Source: an uncultured Clostridia bacterium (GTDB taxonomy: Bacteria; Bacillota; Clostridia; Oscillospirales; Ruminococcaceae). From it: DNA of 64,000 nt. How positions within the stretch are numbered: the stretch's first letter is position 1; each line of letters starts with the position of its first letter. Position numbers and translations under genes: made by a program. The stretch is from positions 62,001 to 126,000 of the forward strand of contig CAMVDP010000003.1 in the NCBI GenBank assembly GCA_947166275.1, given 5' to 3'. Under the pieces are notes generated by a model. That model ran no database searches. It saw nothing but the letters and a program-made list of their open reading frames with translations, and had not been told where the DNA came from. Below, piece after piece: positions 41,449 to 49,199 of this stretch.

Positions 41449-43597
41449 TTTCGGTTATCTCCGTTACAGGGTTGTTCAGTATGGTCTCAAGTCCGTTGGC
41501 GTTGGTGCCTACCGCCGAGAACGTACACATTGTGAAAAGCAGGTCGGTGGCCCCCGTGAACTTCACGAATTCCACGCCGTTCAGGTCGAAATATCTCATG
41601 TCGCAGACGTATATCTCATCGAACGAGCCGAAATAGAACGGTATCTCGGCGTTGCCGTAGCTGTCCTTGAAGATCACGAGCTTTCTGCCCGTTCCCGCGT
41701 CGGTGGATATACGCACTATCTTCTTGTCGCCGCCCATGAAGGTCGAGTATGACCCGCTCACCGGCATCGGAACGAAAAACGGAAGAGCGTAGTCGAAGCC
41801 ATAGGATGTGTTGTAGTAGTATGTCTTGTAGGAGTTTGAGGGTTTGTAGTAAGTGAATACCTCGGGGTCATTAAGCAGGTTCGCGTCTTCGGTGAAGCCG
41901 TACATCGTTCCCATGTATCCGGGAACATCGACCTGCTGCATGGTGGAGATATCGGCAAATTTCACACCTGCGGTCTCTGCAAAGCATTTCGCGGCATAGT
42001 ACGCGCCGAGAGGCTGCCAGTGATGGTCGGTGCGCAGATAGATATTCTCATTCACGTGCTCCCACATCGCAGTGGATGCAGGCACGGGAATAACGTTGAC
42101 GAGCTGGGAGTTGATGGCGTCTATGCTCTTCTGGTGGCTCGCGTTGTACTGGTCGTAGGTGTCGGGCAGGTAATATTCACCCGATGTCGGCACCGGCATG
42201 CTGTACACGTTAACGCTGTCGCCGAGCTCGCTCTTGAAGCGGTTGACCGCAGCGGCGTATTTAGCTCCGTTACCGCCGCCGAACAGTGATATGCCCCACC
42301 AGTGACCGTCGGAGAGCTTTGTCACGACCTGTCCGTTTGTGATGACACCCTCGGCGATCTCGTTGACGTTCTTTGTGGTCACGGGAGGTGCGGTCGTCTC
42401 CGCGGGAGATGTTGTCGTTTCGGCAGTGGTCTCCTCTGTTACGGGAGCGGTCGAGATCTCCGATGTTGCTGCGTGCTCGGTGACGGGGACTGTAGTGACC
42501 TCCGTTTCCGTCACGATGACGGGTTCGATCGGTTCTTCCTCGGTGATCTTTGCCACGGGACCCACTATTTTAGCGTCGTTGTAGCTTATGCCGAACAGCC
42601 CTTTGAGCTGTGCTCCCGCACGTTTCAGGTCGTCGCGGTACGGCACGTTGTCATTGAAGTAATCCGTGAGTCCCTTTGTGTAGCTGCCGTCAAGCAGTGC
42701 TTCGAGCGAGAATACAGGGAACTTTGCGAGTTCGCGCTGCTCGGTGACGGAGACATCGCTTCTCGGCAGTGCCAGGAATGCCGCGGTTATACCGATGAAC
42801 ACCAGTGCGCTGTACACGATGTTTGCGATGTTGAGCACAGGCTTCAGCGGCTTCAGTGCTGCTTCCGTCTTTTTACCTTTCTTTGCCTTGCCTTTTCCGG
42901 ACTTGTCCTTTTCGTGCGCAGTATCCGGTTTCGGTGCGCTTTTTGCCTTTTCGGCTATTGCGGCCTTCACGTTTTCGGATATCTCCGAGCGTATGAGGGT
43001 ATCTTCCTCTGTCATCTCAATCATATCTGACAGCGACATAACACTTTTTCCGTGTGCCGCCTGATGTTCCTCAGGCTTCGGCTCCGCTTTCTTTACAGGC
43101 TTTTCAGCCTTTTCGGCAGGCTTCGGCTCCACTCTCTTTACGGGCTTTTCAGCTTTTTCGACAGGCTTCGGCTCCACTTTCTTTACGGGCTTCTCCGCCT
43201 TTTCGGCAGGCTTCGGCTCCACTCTCTTTACAGGCTTTTCAGCTTTTTCGGCAGGCTTCGGCTCCACTTTCTTTACGGGCTTCTCCGCCTTTTCGGCAGG
43301 CTTCGGCTCCACTTTCTTTACGGGCTTTTCAGCTTTTTCGACAGGCTTCGGCTCCGCTTTCTTTACGGGCTTATCCGCCTCAATAACGGGTTCAGGCACC
43401 TTTTTGGCTGGAATGCCATCAGTGATCTCACGGATAACATCATTGAGCGAGCTTGTTTTGATCGACGATTTACCTGATGTGCTCAACAGTATATCCTCAA
43501 TAATGTCATCGTTATCGTATTTTGTCCGTATCTCGGTCTTCTCGGCGGCAGCCGGTATGTCAGCTGCCGCGATGCTTTTTTTCTTTTTCTTGCCCAT
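41438..43597 (-). CDS. DHHW-family membrane protein with Lys/Pro/Glu repeats (first copy)
   Basis: About 720 residues. A cytoplasmic N-terminal part holds about seven copies of a 15-residue repeat, EKPVKKVEPKPAEKA. After a basic segment there is one membrane helix (NIVYSALVFIGITAAFLAL), a Thr-rich linker and an external DHHW domain with YSMPVPTSGEYY, TDHHWQPLGAYYA and VIFKDSYGNAEIPF. The domain order puts the repeats inside and the DHHW domain outside. ATG 43597 is preferred over a GTG three codons earlier. It follows pth directly. It probably works with the second DHHW protein and the FkbH-like enzyme in decorating a surface polymer. Confidence 0.82.
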   Translation of the reverse strand: MGKKKKKSIAAADIPAAAEKTEIRTKYDNDDIIEDILLSTSGKSSIKTSSLNDVIREITDGIPAKKVPEPVIEADKPVKKAEPKPVEKAEKPVKKVEPKPAEKAEKPVKKVEPKPAEKAEKPVKRVEPKPAEKAEKPVKKVEPKPVEKAEKPVKRVEPKPAEKAEKPVKKAEPKPEEHQAAHGKSVMSLSDMIEMTEEDTLIRSEISENVKAAIAEKAKSAPKPDTAHEKDKSGKGKAKKGKKTEAALKPLKPVLNIANIVYSALVFIGITAAFLALPRSDVSVTEQRELAKFPVFSLEALLDGSYTKGLTDYFNDNVPYRDDLKRAGAQLKGLFGISYNDAKIVGPVAKITEEEPIEPVIVTETEVTTVPVTEHAATSEISTAPVTEETTAETTTSPAETTAPPVTTKNVNEIAEGVITNGQVVTKLSDGHWWGISLFGGGNGAKYAAAVNRFKSELGDSVNVYSMPVPTSGEYYLPDTYDQYNASHQKSIDAINSQLVNVIPVPASTAMWEHVNENIYLRTDHHWQPLGAYYAAKCFAETAGVKFADISTMQQVDVPGYMGTMYGFTEDANLLNDPEVFTYYKPSNSYKTYYYNTSYGFDYALPFFVPMPVSGSYSTFMGGDKKIVRISTDAGTGRKLVIFKDSYGNAEIPFYFGSFDEIYVCDMRYFDLNGVEFVKFTGATDLLFTMCTFSAVGTNANGLETILNNPVTEITESAN
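43071..43391 (-). repeat. 45-bp tandem repeats inside the first DHHW gene
   Basis: About seven in-frame copies of a 45-base unit encoding 15 residues (EKPVKK[VA]EPKP[AV]EKA), with small exchanges of K/R and V/A. Length is a multiple of three, so copy-number change would keep the frame. The repeats are coding, alternating in charge and Pro-rich, hence extended. Confidence 0.85.
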
Positions 43598-43609
43598 TTT
43601 ACCCACTTT

Positions 43610-44239
43610 TCACGAGTTGTATTTGTTCATAGCTTCATCGGTCTTGCCTGCGACGATAAGTCTTGCAGCGGCAGCCGCGTTCCGGAATGTCTCTTCGAGC
43701 AGCTCGCCCTGTTCCTTCGGGAACATTCCGAGCACCCATGCCGCGAGATCATAGTCAGGATCAGGCTTTGCGCCCACACCTATCTTTATCCGCGTGAAGG
43801 TGTTTTTACCGGTGAGATATATGATGTTCTTGAGTCCGTTATGTCCGCCGTCGCTGCCCTTCCTTCGTATGCGCAGCCGCCCCACATCCAGCGATATGTC
43901 ATCGTGCAGCACGAGCAGCTTTTCCGGCGGCAGCTTGTAGAAGTTCAGCGCTTCCGTCACGGCTTCTCCGCTCAGGTTCATGAACGTCGTCGGCTTCATC
44001 AGCAGGCATCGAACGCCGTCGATGTTCACGGTCGCGGTGAGAGATTTGAACTGCAGCTTCTTCACGTTCGCGCCGAGCTGTTCAGCCAGTGTGTCCAGCG
44101 CCATGAAGCCCACATTGTGGCGGGTGTTCTCGTACTGCGTTCCGGGGTTGCCGAGTCCGCAGATTATGAACTCCGGTGCACCCACAGGCTCGGATGATCG
44201 TTCCGCTTCGAGCTTTTTGAAGATATCGAATACCGACAT
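43610..44239 (-). CDS. pth: Peptidyl-tRNA hydrolase
   Basis: Frees tRNA from prematurely released peptidyl-tRNA. The catalytic core is intact: FIICGLGNPGTQYENTRHNVGFMALD (catalytic His in RHNVG), PTTFMNLSGE, LVLHDDISLDVGRLRIRRKGSDGGHNG. It carries an N-terminal extension of about 22 residues before the usual start, rich in charged residues. The start codon ATG overlaps the stop codon of the upstream gene (TAATG). pth next to mfd is the conserved Firmicute order, here separated by one small gene. Confidence 0.95.
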   Translation of the reverse strand: MSVFDIFKKLEAERSSEPVGAPEFIICGLGNPGTQYENTRHNVGFMALDTLAEQLGANVKKLQFKSLTATVNIDGVRCLLMKPTTFMNLSGEAVTEALNFYKLPPEKLLVLHDDISLDVGRLRIRRKGSDGGHNGLKNIIYLTGKNTFTRIKIGVGAKPDPDYDLAAWVLGMFPKEQGELLEETFRNAAAAARLIVAGKTDEAMNKYNS

Positions 44240-44487
44240 TACTTTTTGTCTCCGCTTGTGCTGTTGAAGCCGTCAACAAAGCTCTGTATGCTCTTTTCGA
44301 TCTTATCCGCGGCAACGGTCATCTTTTCATCGACGACCTTCATGCCTTTGTCGAACTTATCCTTTATTTCGGCTCGCTTCTCGGGCGTTACTTTTTCCTC
44401 GTATTTTGTCTTTGCGAGATCTATCGCTTCATCTGCGGCATTACCCAGTTCCGCGGCAGCTCTTCCGAGTTTTTCCGGTATGCTCAT
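44239..44487 (-). CDS. Small charged helical protein, unknown function
   Basis: 82 residues, almost all predicted helix, rich in Lys, Glu and Asp with an A-A-L heptad-like spacing (KLGRAAAELGNAADEAIDLAKTKYEE). It resembles small apolipoprotein- or YtxH-like helical proteins but has no membrane segment and no family I can name. It begins 19 bases after mfd with AAAGGA upstream and its stop overlaps the pth start, so translational coupling is likely. Confidence 0.7.
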   Translation of the reverse strand: MSIPEKLGRAAAELGNAADEAIDLAKTKYEEKVTPEKRAEIKDKFDKGMKVVDEKMTVAADKIEKSIQSFVDGFNSTSGDKK

Positions 44488-44506
44488 CGTGTATTATCCT
44501 TTCATA

Positions 44507-47500
44507 TCATGCGTTCGCGCTGTTTGTCAGCACTTCTGTTATGTGTTTTATCAGCGCGAGCGGTTTTTCGTTTTTCTGCGGAGCTATCCTGAAGCAGATC
44601 TTTCCCATAAGGTCGAGATTTATGCGTCCGTCCATAGCCGCGTTCAGCTTTCCGAGCTTTCCCATGTCGGGGGCGTCGGTATAGAATGTGATATAATCTT
44701 TGTTCTGTGTTATCTCGGTAATGCCGAGCTTCTGCGCGGAGCTTCTGACCTGCGCTACCTCTATCAGCCCCTCGACCGGCGCGGGTATGTCGCCGTAGCG
44801 GTCGGCAAGCTCGTCGATCACGTCGGAAGCGTCGTCATCGGTGCGTATCGACGCTATGCGCTTATAGCAGCTTATGCGCTGTGCCTGGTTGGATATATAT
44901 GTTTCGGGGATATACGCATCCACTTTGATATCGATAAGGCACTCGGGCTGTTTGATCGTTTCCTCGCCGCGCTGTTCCTTTACTGCCTCATCGAGCAGCT
45001 TGAGGTACATATCGTATCCCACCGCGCTCATGTGTCCGGACTGGTTCGCGCCGAGTATCGACCCGGCTCCGCGTATCTCAAGGTCACGCATAGCGATCCG
45101 GAAACCCGAACCGAAGCGGGTGAACTCGCGTATCGCGTCGAGGCGTTTAGCGGCGATCTCGGAGAGCTCTTTGCCACGCTTGAAGGTGAAGTATGCGAAG
45201 GCACGGCGGTTGGTGCGTCCGACGCGTCCGCGGAGCTGATGCAGCTGCGCGAGCCCCATGCAGTCCGCGTTCTCGATTATCAGGGTGTTGCAGTTCGGCA
45301 CATCAACGCCCGTTTCTATGAGCGTCGTGCAGACGAGCACATCGATATCGTGCTCAAGGAGCTGTCTCCACACCTCAAGCAGTTCATCTTCCTCCATGCG
45401 GCCGTGCGCTATGCCTATCCTCGCTTCAGGTACGAGCTTATGCAGATCCGCGGCGCATTTCATTATCGAATCAATGCGGTTGTGGATGTAATACACCTGA
45501 CCGCTCCGACGGAGCTCCTTGCTTATAGCCTGCGCGATCACGCCCTCATTATGCTCGATTACGTAGGTGGTTACCGGCTGTCTGTCCTGCGGCGGAGTCT
45601 CGATCACGCTCATGTCGCGTATGCCGGACATCGCCATGTTCAGAGTACGCGGTATCGGCGTTGCCGACAGGGTGAGTATATCCACGCCCGCAAACATCTG
45701 CTTGAACTTGTCCTTATGAACGACACCGAAGCGCTGTTCCTCGTCTATTATAACGAGACCGAGGTCTTTGAAGCCGATATCGTCCTGTACCAGTCTGTGG
45801 GTGCCTATCACCATGTCCACCGAGCCGCGCTTTAGCTTCTCGATGGTCTCTCTGATCTCCTTGTTCGACCTGAAACGCGACAGCAGCTCGATCTTCAGCC
45901 CGAATCCGTCCATGCGCTTGAGCACGGTCTGGTAGTGCTGCCACGCAAGCACCGTGGTAGGGCAGAGCAGCGCGCACTGCTTCCCGCTCATGATACACTT
46001 GAACGCCGCGCGCAGTGCCACCTCGGTCTTGCCGAAGCCGACATCGCCGCACAGAAGCCTTTCCATCGGGCGCGGCTGCTCCATATCGCGCTTGATGTCG
46101 TTGATACAGCGTATCTGGTCGTCTGTCTCTACGTAGCTGAAATGGTTCTCAAATTCCACCTGCTCCGTACTGTCGGGATCGAAAGCATAACCTTTCGATC
46201 TCATGCGTTTTGAGTACAGCTCGATGAACTCTGCCGCCATTTCTTTTGCAGCAGCTTTGGCTCTCGTTTTTGTTTTCTGCCATGTGTCGGAATTCATCTT
46301 CGAGAGCTTCACCGTACCCGGCTCCGCAGAGCCGATGTAGCGCGATATCAGGTCGAGCTGGGTAACGGGAACGTACAGTACGTCCGTACCCGCGTATTTT
46401 ATCTTGATGTAGTCCTTGCTGATGTGGTCCTGAGTGAGCTTCTGAACGCCGTCGAACATACCGATGCCGTAGGTATCATGCACTACAAGGTCGCCCACCG
46501 ATATGTCGCTCAGCGAGCTTATCATCTCTGCCTTGCTGCGTTTGTGCTTTGAGGGCTCCCGCGACTGCATGGTGACCGAGGTGTGCGAGATGCAGACGAG
46601 ACGGGCTTCCGGGTAGCTGTAACCCGAGCTTAAAACTCCCGGGACGATGTATACCCGCTTTGAGTAGAGCTTTTTTGCGTCGTTGGAGAAATCTGCCGAC
46701 ATGCCGTCCGCACGGAGGTCTTCCGCAAGCACGCGTGCGGCCTTTTCGGTCCCCGCCATGACAATGACGCTGAAATTCTCGTTGAGGTAGTTTTTGAGCT
46801 CGTCCGCGAGAGTACGGTATTCGCCGCTCCATGGCGCGACCTGTCCTGCGGAGACGCTTACGAGCTTTGACAGTCTGATATCTCCTCCGCGCATGAAGTT
46901 GTCAAAGTACGCGCTTGTTCTTTTCTCCGCGGCATCGCGGAACTCACTGAACGTGAGCATATATCTGTCGAGTCCTTTACAGAGCACTCCGTCCTCGAAC
47001 AGCAGTTTTATATCTTCCGTGTACTGTGAGAATGCAGCTCTGAAGGACTCATTGCATGCCGAATTTTCGCAGATGATGACGTTTTCTGCGTAGTCGAACA
47101 GTGTCTCCTCCTCGTCATAACACAGCGGCAGGTATCTGTCTGTGTTGGCGCAGCAGGCTCCCGCCCGGACATTTTCAATATCCGCGCGCACGTGCTCTTT
47201 GACCTCCGCCGCACGCTTGCCGCGTATTTTGGGCAGGAGCTCTTCGAGCTTTCCGCAGATCTGTTCTCCGTCGAGGAACAGTGTTTCGAGCGCGGGTGCC
47301 ACATCTATCGAGTTTATTTTGTCAATGCGAAGCTGGGTGTCGATATCAAATACCGACACGGTGTCCACTTCGTCACCCCACAGCTCCACGCGCACCGGCA
47401 TACCGAAGTTCACCGGGTAGATGTCAAGGATATCGCCGCGTATTGAGAACTGCGACACGCCTTCTATCTGGTCACAGCGCGAATAGCCCGCCTCGACCAG

Positions 47501-47968
47501 AGCCGCCGCCGTTTCGGGCAGCGAGATATGGTCACCGGGGGCTATCCTTATCGTTCGTTTTTTCAGTATGCGCCGCGGAATGGTTATCTGGGACGCTGCT
47601 TCGGGAGACGCGCAGACTATGGGCGCTTTCCCGTTCATCATGCGTGAGAGTATGCCGAGCCGTCTGTGCTCATACTCACGCGATACCGCGTCAACATCTC
47701 CGAGCACGATATCTTTTGCAGGGAAGCTGAACGCGGTCTCTTCGCCGGTCATGGTATTGATATCCGCGCAGAGCTTTGCGCCCTCGCCCTCGGTATCACA
47801 TATTACGATGAGCGGCAGGTGATATCCCGGCTCCATTGAGAGTGCCGCAAGGAAGTGAGCCTTGTGTATATGTGAAAGCCCCGTCACCATGACCGGCAGA
47901 CCGCTTGCGGCGGCTGCGGCGGTGCGGTATTCCGCAAGGCGGCTCGCGGTATTCAGAAAGTATTCCAT
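44507..47968 (-). CDS. mfd: Transcription-repair coupling factor Mfd
   Basis: Removes RNA polymerase stalled at DNA damage and recruits UvrA. Full length (1153 residues). The UvrB-like N-terminal domains, the RNA-polymerase-interacting Tudor-like domain (VGDLVVHDTYGIGMFDGVQKL), the translocase with LLCGDVGFGKTEVALRAAF (Walker A) and DEEQRFGV (DEEQ box), TIPRTLNMAMSGIRDMSVIETPP, and the TRG region are visible. It heads the operon mfd, helical protein, pth, two DHHW genes, fkbH-like gene. Confidence 0.97.
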   Translation of the reverse strand: MEYFLNTASRLAEYRTAAAAASGLPVMVTGLSHIHKAHFLAALSMEPGYHLPLIVICDTEGEGAKLCADINTMTGEETAFSFPAKDIVLGDVDAVSREYEHRRLGILSRMMNGKAPIVCASPEAASQITIPRRILKKRTIRIAPGDHISLPETAAALVEAGYSRCDQIEGVSQFSIRGDILDIYPVNFGMPVRVELWGDEVDTVSVFDIDTQLRIDKINSIDVAPALETLFLDGEQICGKLEELLPKIRGKRAAEVKEHVRADIENVRAGACCANTDRYLPLCYDEEETLFDYAENVIICENSACNESFRAAFSQYTEDIKLLFEDGVLCKGLDRYMLTFSEFRDAAEKRTSAYFDNFMRGGDIRLSKLVSVSAGQVAPWSGEYRTLADELKNYLNENFSVIVMAGTEKAARVLAEDLRADGMSADFSNDAKKLYSKRVYIVPGVLSSGYSYPEARLVCISHTSVTMQSREPSKHKRSKAEMISSLSDISVGDLVVHDTYGIGMFDGVQKLTQDHISKDYIKIKYAGTDVLYVPVTQLDLISRYIGSAEPGTVKLSKMNSDTWQKTKTRAKAAAKEMAAEFIELYSKRMRSKGYAFDPDSTEQVEFENHFSYVETDDQIRCINDIKRDMEQPRPMERLLCGDVGFGKTEVALRAAFKCIMSGKQCALLCPTTVLAWQHYQTVLKRMDGFGLKIELLSRFRSNKEIRETIEKLKRGSVDMVIGTHRLVQDDIGFKDLGLVIIDEEQRFGVVHKDKFKQMFAGVDILTLSATPIPRTLNMAMSGIRDMSVIETPPQDRQPVTTYVIEHNEGVIAQAISKELRRSGQVYYIHNRIDSIMKCAADLHKLVPEARIGIAHGRMEEDELLEVWRQLLEHDIDVLVCTTLIETGVDVPNCNTLIIENADCMGLAQLHQLRGRVGRTNRRAFAYFTFKRGKELSEIAAKRLDAIREFTRFGSGFRIAMRDLEIRGAGSILGANQSGHMSAVGYDMYLKLLDEAVKEQRGEETIKQPECLIDIKVDAYIPETYISNQAQRISCYKRIASIRTDDDASDVIDELADRYGDIPAPVEGLIEVAQVRSSAQKLGITEITQNKDYITFYTDAPDMGKLGKLNAAMDGRINLDLMGKICFRIAPQKNEKPLALIKHITEVLTNSANA

Positions 47969-48003
47969 TCGAGTTTTTCCTCACTTGCCGATAACGCGCA
48001 AAG

Positions 48004-48029
48004 GAGAGGAATGCCTTGGCAGCCCTCTC
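48004..48029 (-). terminator. Probable terminator after the ECF gene
   Basis: GAGAGG/CCTCTC and TGCC/GGCA helices; only a weak CTTTG stretch follows on the minus strand, so termination may be partial and let mfd be read through. Confidence 0.5.
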
Positions 48030-48099
48030 TTCGTCGTTTATTTGTCATGTACCTTCGTGTTGTGCCGGCGGTACACGGCGGGTATTCGTTTGTTTTGTT

Positions 48100-48753
48100 T
48101 CAGCGCTCCGCCATGGATTTCTTGACTATGCCGATGATAGTTACCGTAACGGTGCTGAGCGCGAGGTTTACCATGAGCTCAACGGGGAAGTTGAGTCCGA
48201 TAAGACCGGTGAAGATGTATTCTCCGACGGGAGTACCCTGTCCGAGCGCCCATTCGCTGATAGTGTTGTAGAAGAAAACGTAAACTCCTACGAGGAACAG
48301 TCCGGTATTAACTACCGGAGCCGTGATACCGGCTGCGATGACCGCGCCGAAGCGGCTTTTCTTCTCCAGGAGCTTATAGACGAGGGAAGCAAGAATGCCT
48401 GCCACCGTACTCTTTAGCAGTACCGTTGCGATGGTACCGAAAACGTTTATGGTAAGGAAAGCTGCAGCATCGCCGGAAAGAAGTATCGTCATAGCCATAG
48501 CAAAACCGAGCCAGCCGCCCGCCCATATGCCGTAGACCGCGCCGCCTACGATGATGGCTGTGAGTGCAAGTGTGATGCTGAACGGTCCGAACTTTATAAC
48601 GGACGAGAAGAGCTGAAGTATCACGACTATTGCAGTGAGCAGACCCACGCCGACGATCGTCGAGATATACTTCTTGTTTGCCGAATTGCTTACAGCGTTT
48701 GCCGTACCCGCCGTTGTGGTCTGGTCGGCTTTTTTGATCTCATTTGTTTCCAT
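48100..48753 (-). CDS. ECF transporter substrate-binding (S) component
   Basis: 217 residues from ATG 48753 (AAAGGA upstream). A soluble N-terminal stretch of about 28 residues precedes five or six membrane helices, with FGPFSITLALTAIIVGGAVYGIWAGGWLGFAM, the helix 3 region typical of ECF S components (PF12822 type). S components bind one vitamin or metal and dock on a shared ATPase-EcfT energy module, absent here. The vitamin cannot be told from sequence, and no vitamin riboswitch is visible in the leader. Confidence 0.8.
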   Translation of the reverse strand: METNEIKKADQTTTAGTANAVSNSANKKYISTIVGVGLLTAIVVILQLFSSVIKFGPFSITLALTAIIVGGAVYGIWAGGWLGFAMAMTILLSGDAAAFLTINVFGTIATVLLKSTVAGILASLVYKLLEKKSRFGAVIAAGITAPVVNTGLFLVGVYVFFYNTISEWALGQGTPVGEYIFTGLIGLNFPVELMVNLALSTVTVTIIGIVKKSMAER

Positions 48754-48822
48754 AATTATTCCTTTCTCTTTGTGCTCGGTTTTGCGAGTCACATGTGTAT
48801 ACCGTCTCTTACCGGATCGGCA

Positions 48823-49053
48823 TCATCTTATAAACGCATACGGTACGCAGCCATTGTTGTCGTCGCATCTCTCCCGCACGAGCTGGCTGATGATCTTTCC
48901 GTTCTCCGTATCCGCGAGCACGACATTGTCCATGCCGCCGCACATAAGTGTGTACCTTACGATAGCTTCGGTGAAGTCGTCAAAAGCCTCGCTTTCGACC
49001 TTCACGTTTGACCCGTCATCGTATGTTTCGGTGTAGCAAAGGATATACTTCAT
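48823..49053 (-). CDS. Small conserved-looking protein, unknown
   Basis: 76 residues: MKYILCYTETYDDGSNVKVESEAFDDF and so on, an alpha/beta pattern like a ferredoxin-type mini-domain, with Cys residues at three places (C6, C38, C63). GGAGG and a good promoter lie upstream, so it is a real gene despite its size. It seems to be co-transcribed with the ECF S component 69 bases downstream. I recognise no family. Confidence 0.65.
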   Translation of the reverse strand: MKYILCYTETYDDGSNVKVESEAFDDFTEAIVRYTLMCGGMDNVVLADTENGKIISQLVRERCDDNNGCVPYAFIR

Positions 49054-49107
49054 AACACAGCCTCCGTTCCGGAAGTTTTTGTTCCGGGCATCAACACCCG
49101 TACCGTT

Positions 49108-49122
49108 TGGTTAGTAACTAAT
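49108..49122. promoter_or_regulatory. Possible operator TTAGTAACTAA
   Basis: An 11-base palindrome with an odd centre (TTAGT-A-ACTAA) at 49111-49121, next to the -10 box of the 76-residue gene and thus well placed for a repressor. Confidence 0.35.
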
Positions 49123-49149
49123 TATAACACATTTTTGGCATTTAGTAAA
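49121..49149 (-). promoter_or_regulatory. Promoter of the 76-residue gene and ECF gene
   Basis: Minus strand TTTACT, 17-bp spacer, TATAAT with TG extension. Confidence 0.8.
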
Positions 49150-49199
49150 TATCTATTTTCACACAAAATGAGGTAATTAACGCCTTTTTTAGTGCATTT

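Noticed and set aside
42302-43030. Cys/Arg-rich plus-strand frame of 242 residues
   Set aside because: Antisense shadow of the DHHW gene with no ribosome binding site.
43071-43391. CRISPR-like regular repeats
   Set aside because: Repeats are 45 bases without unique spacers and code for a 15-residue protein repeat.
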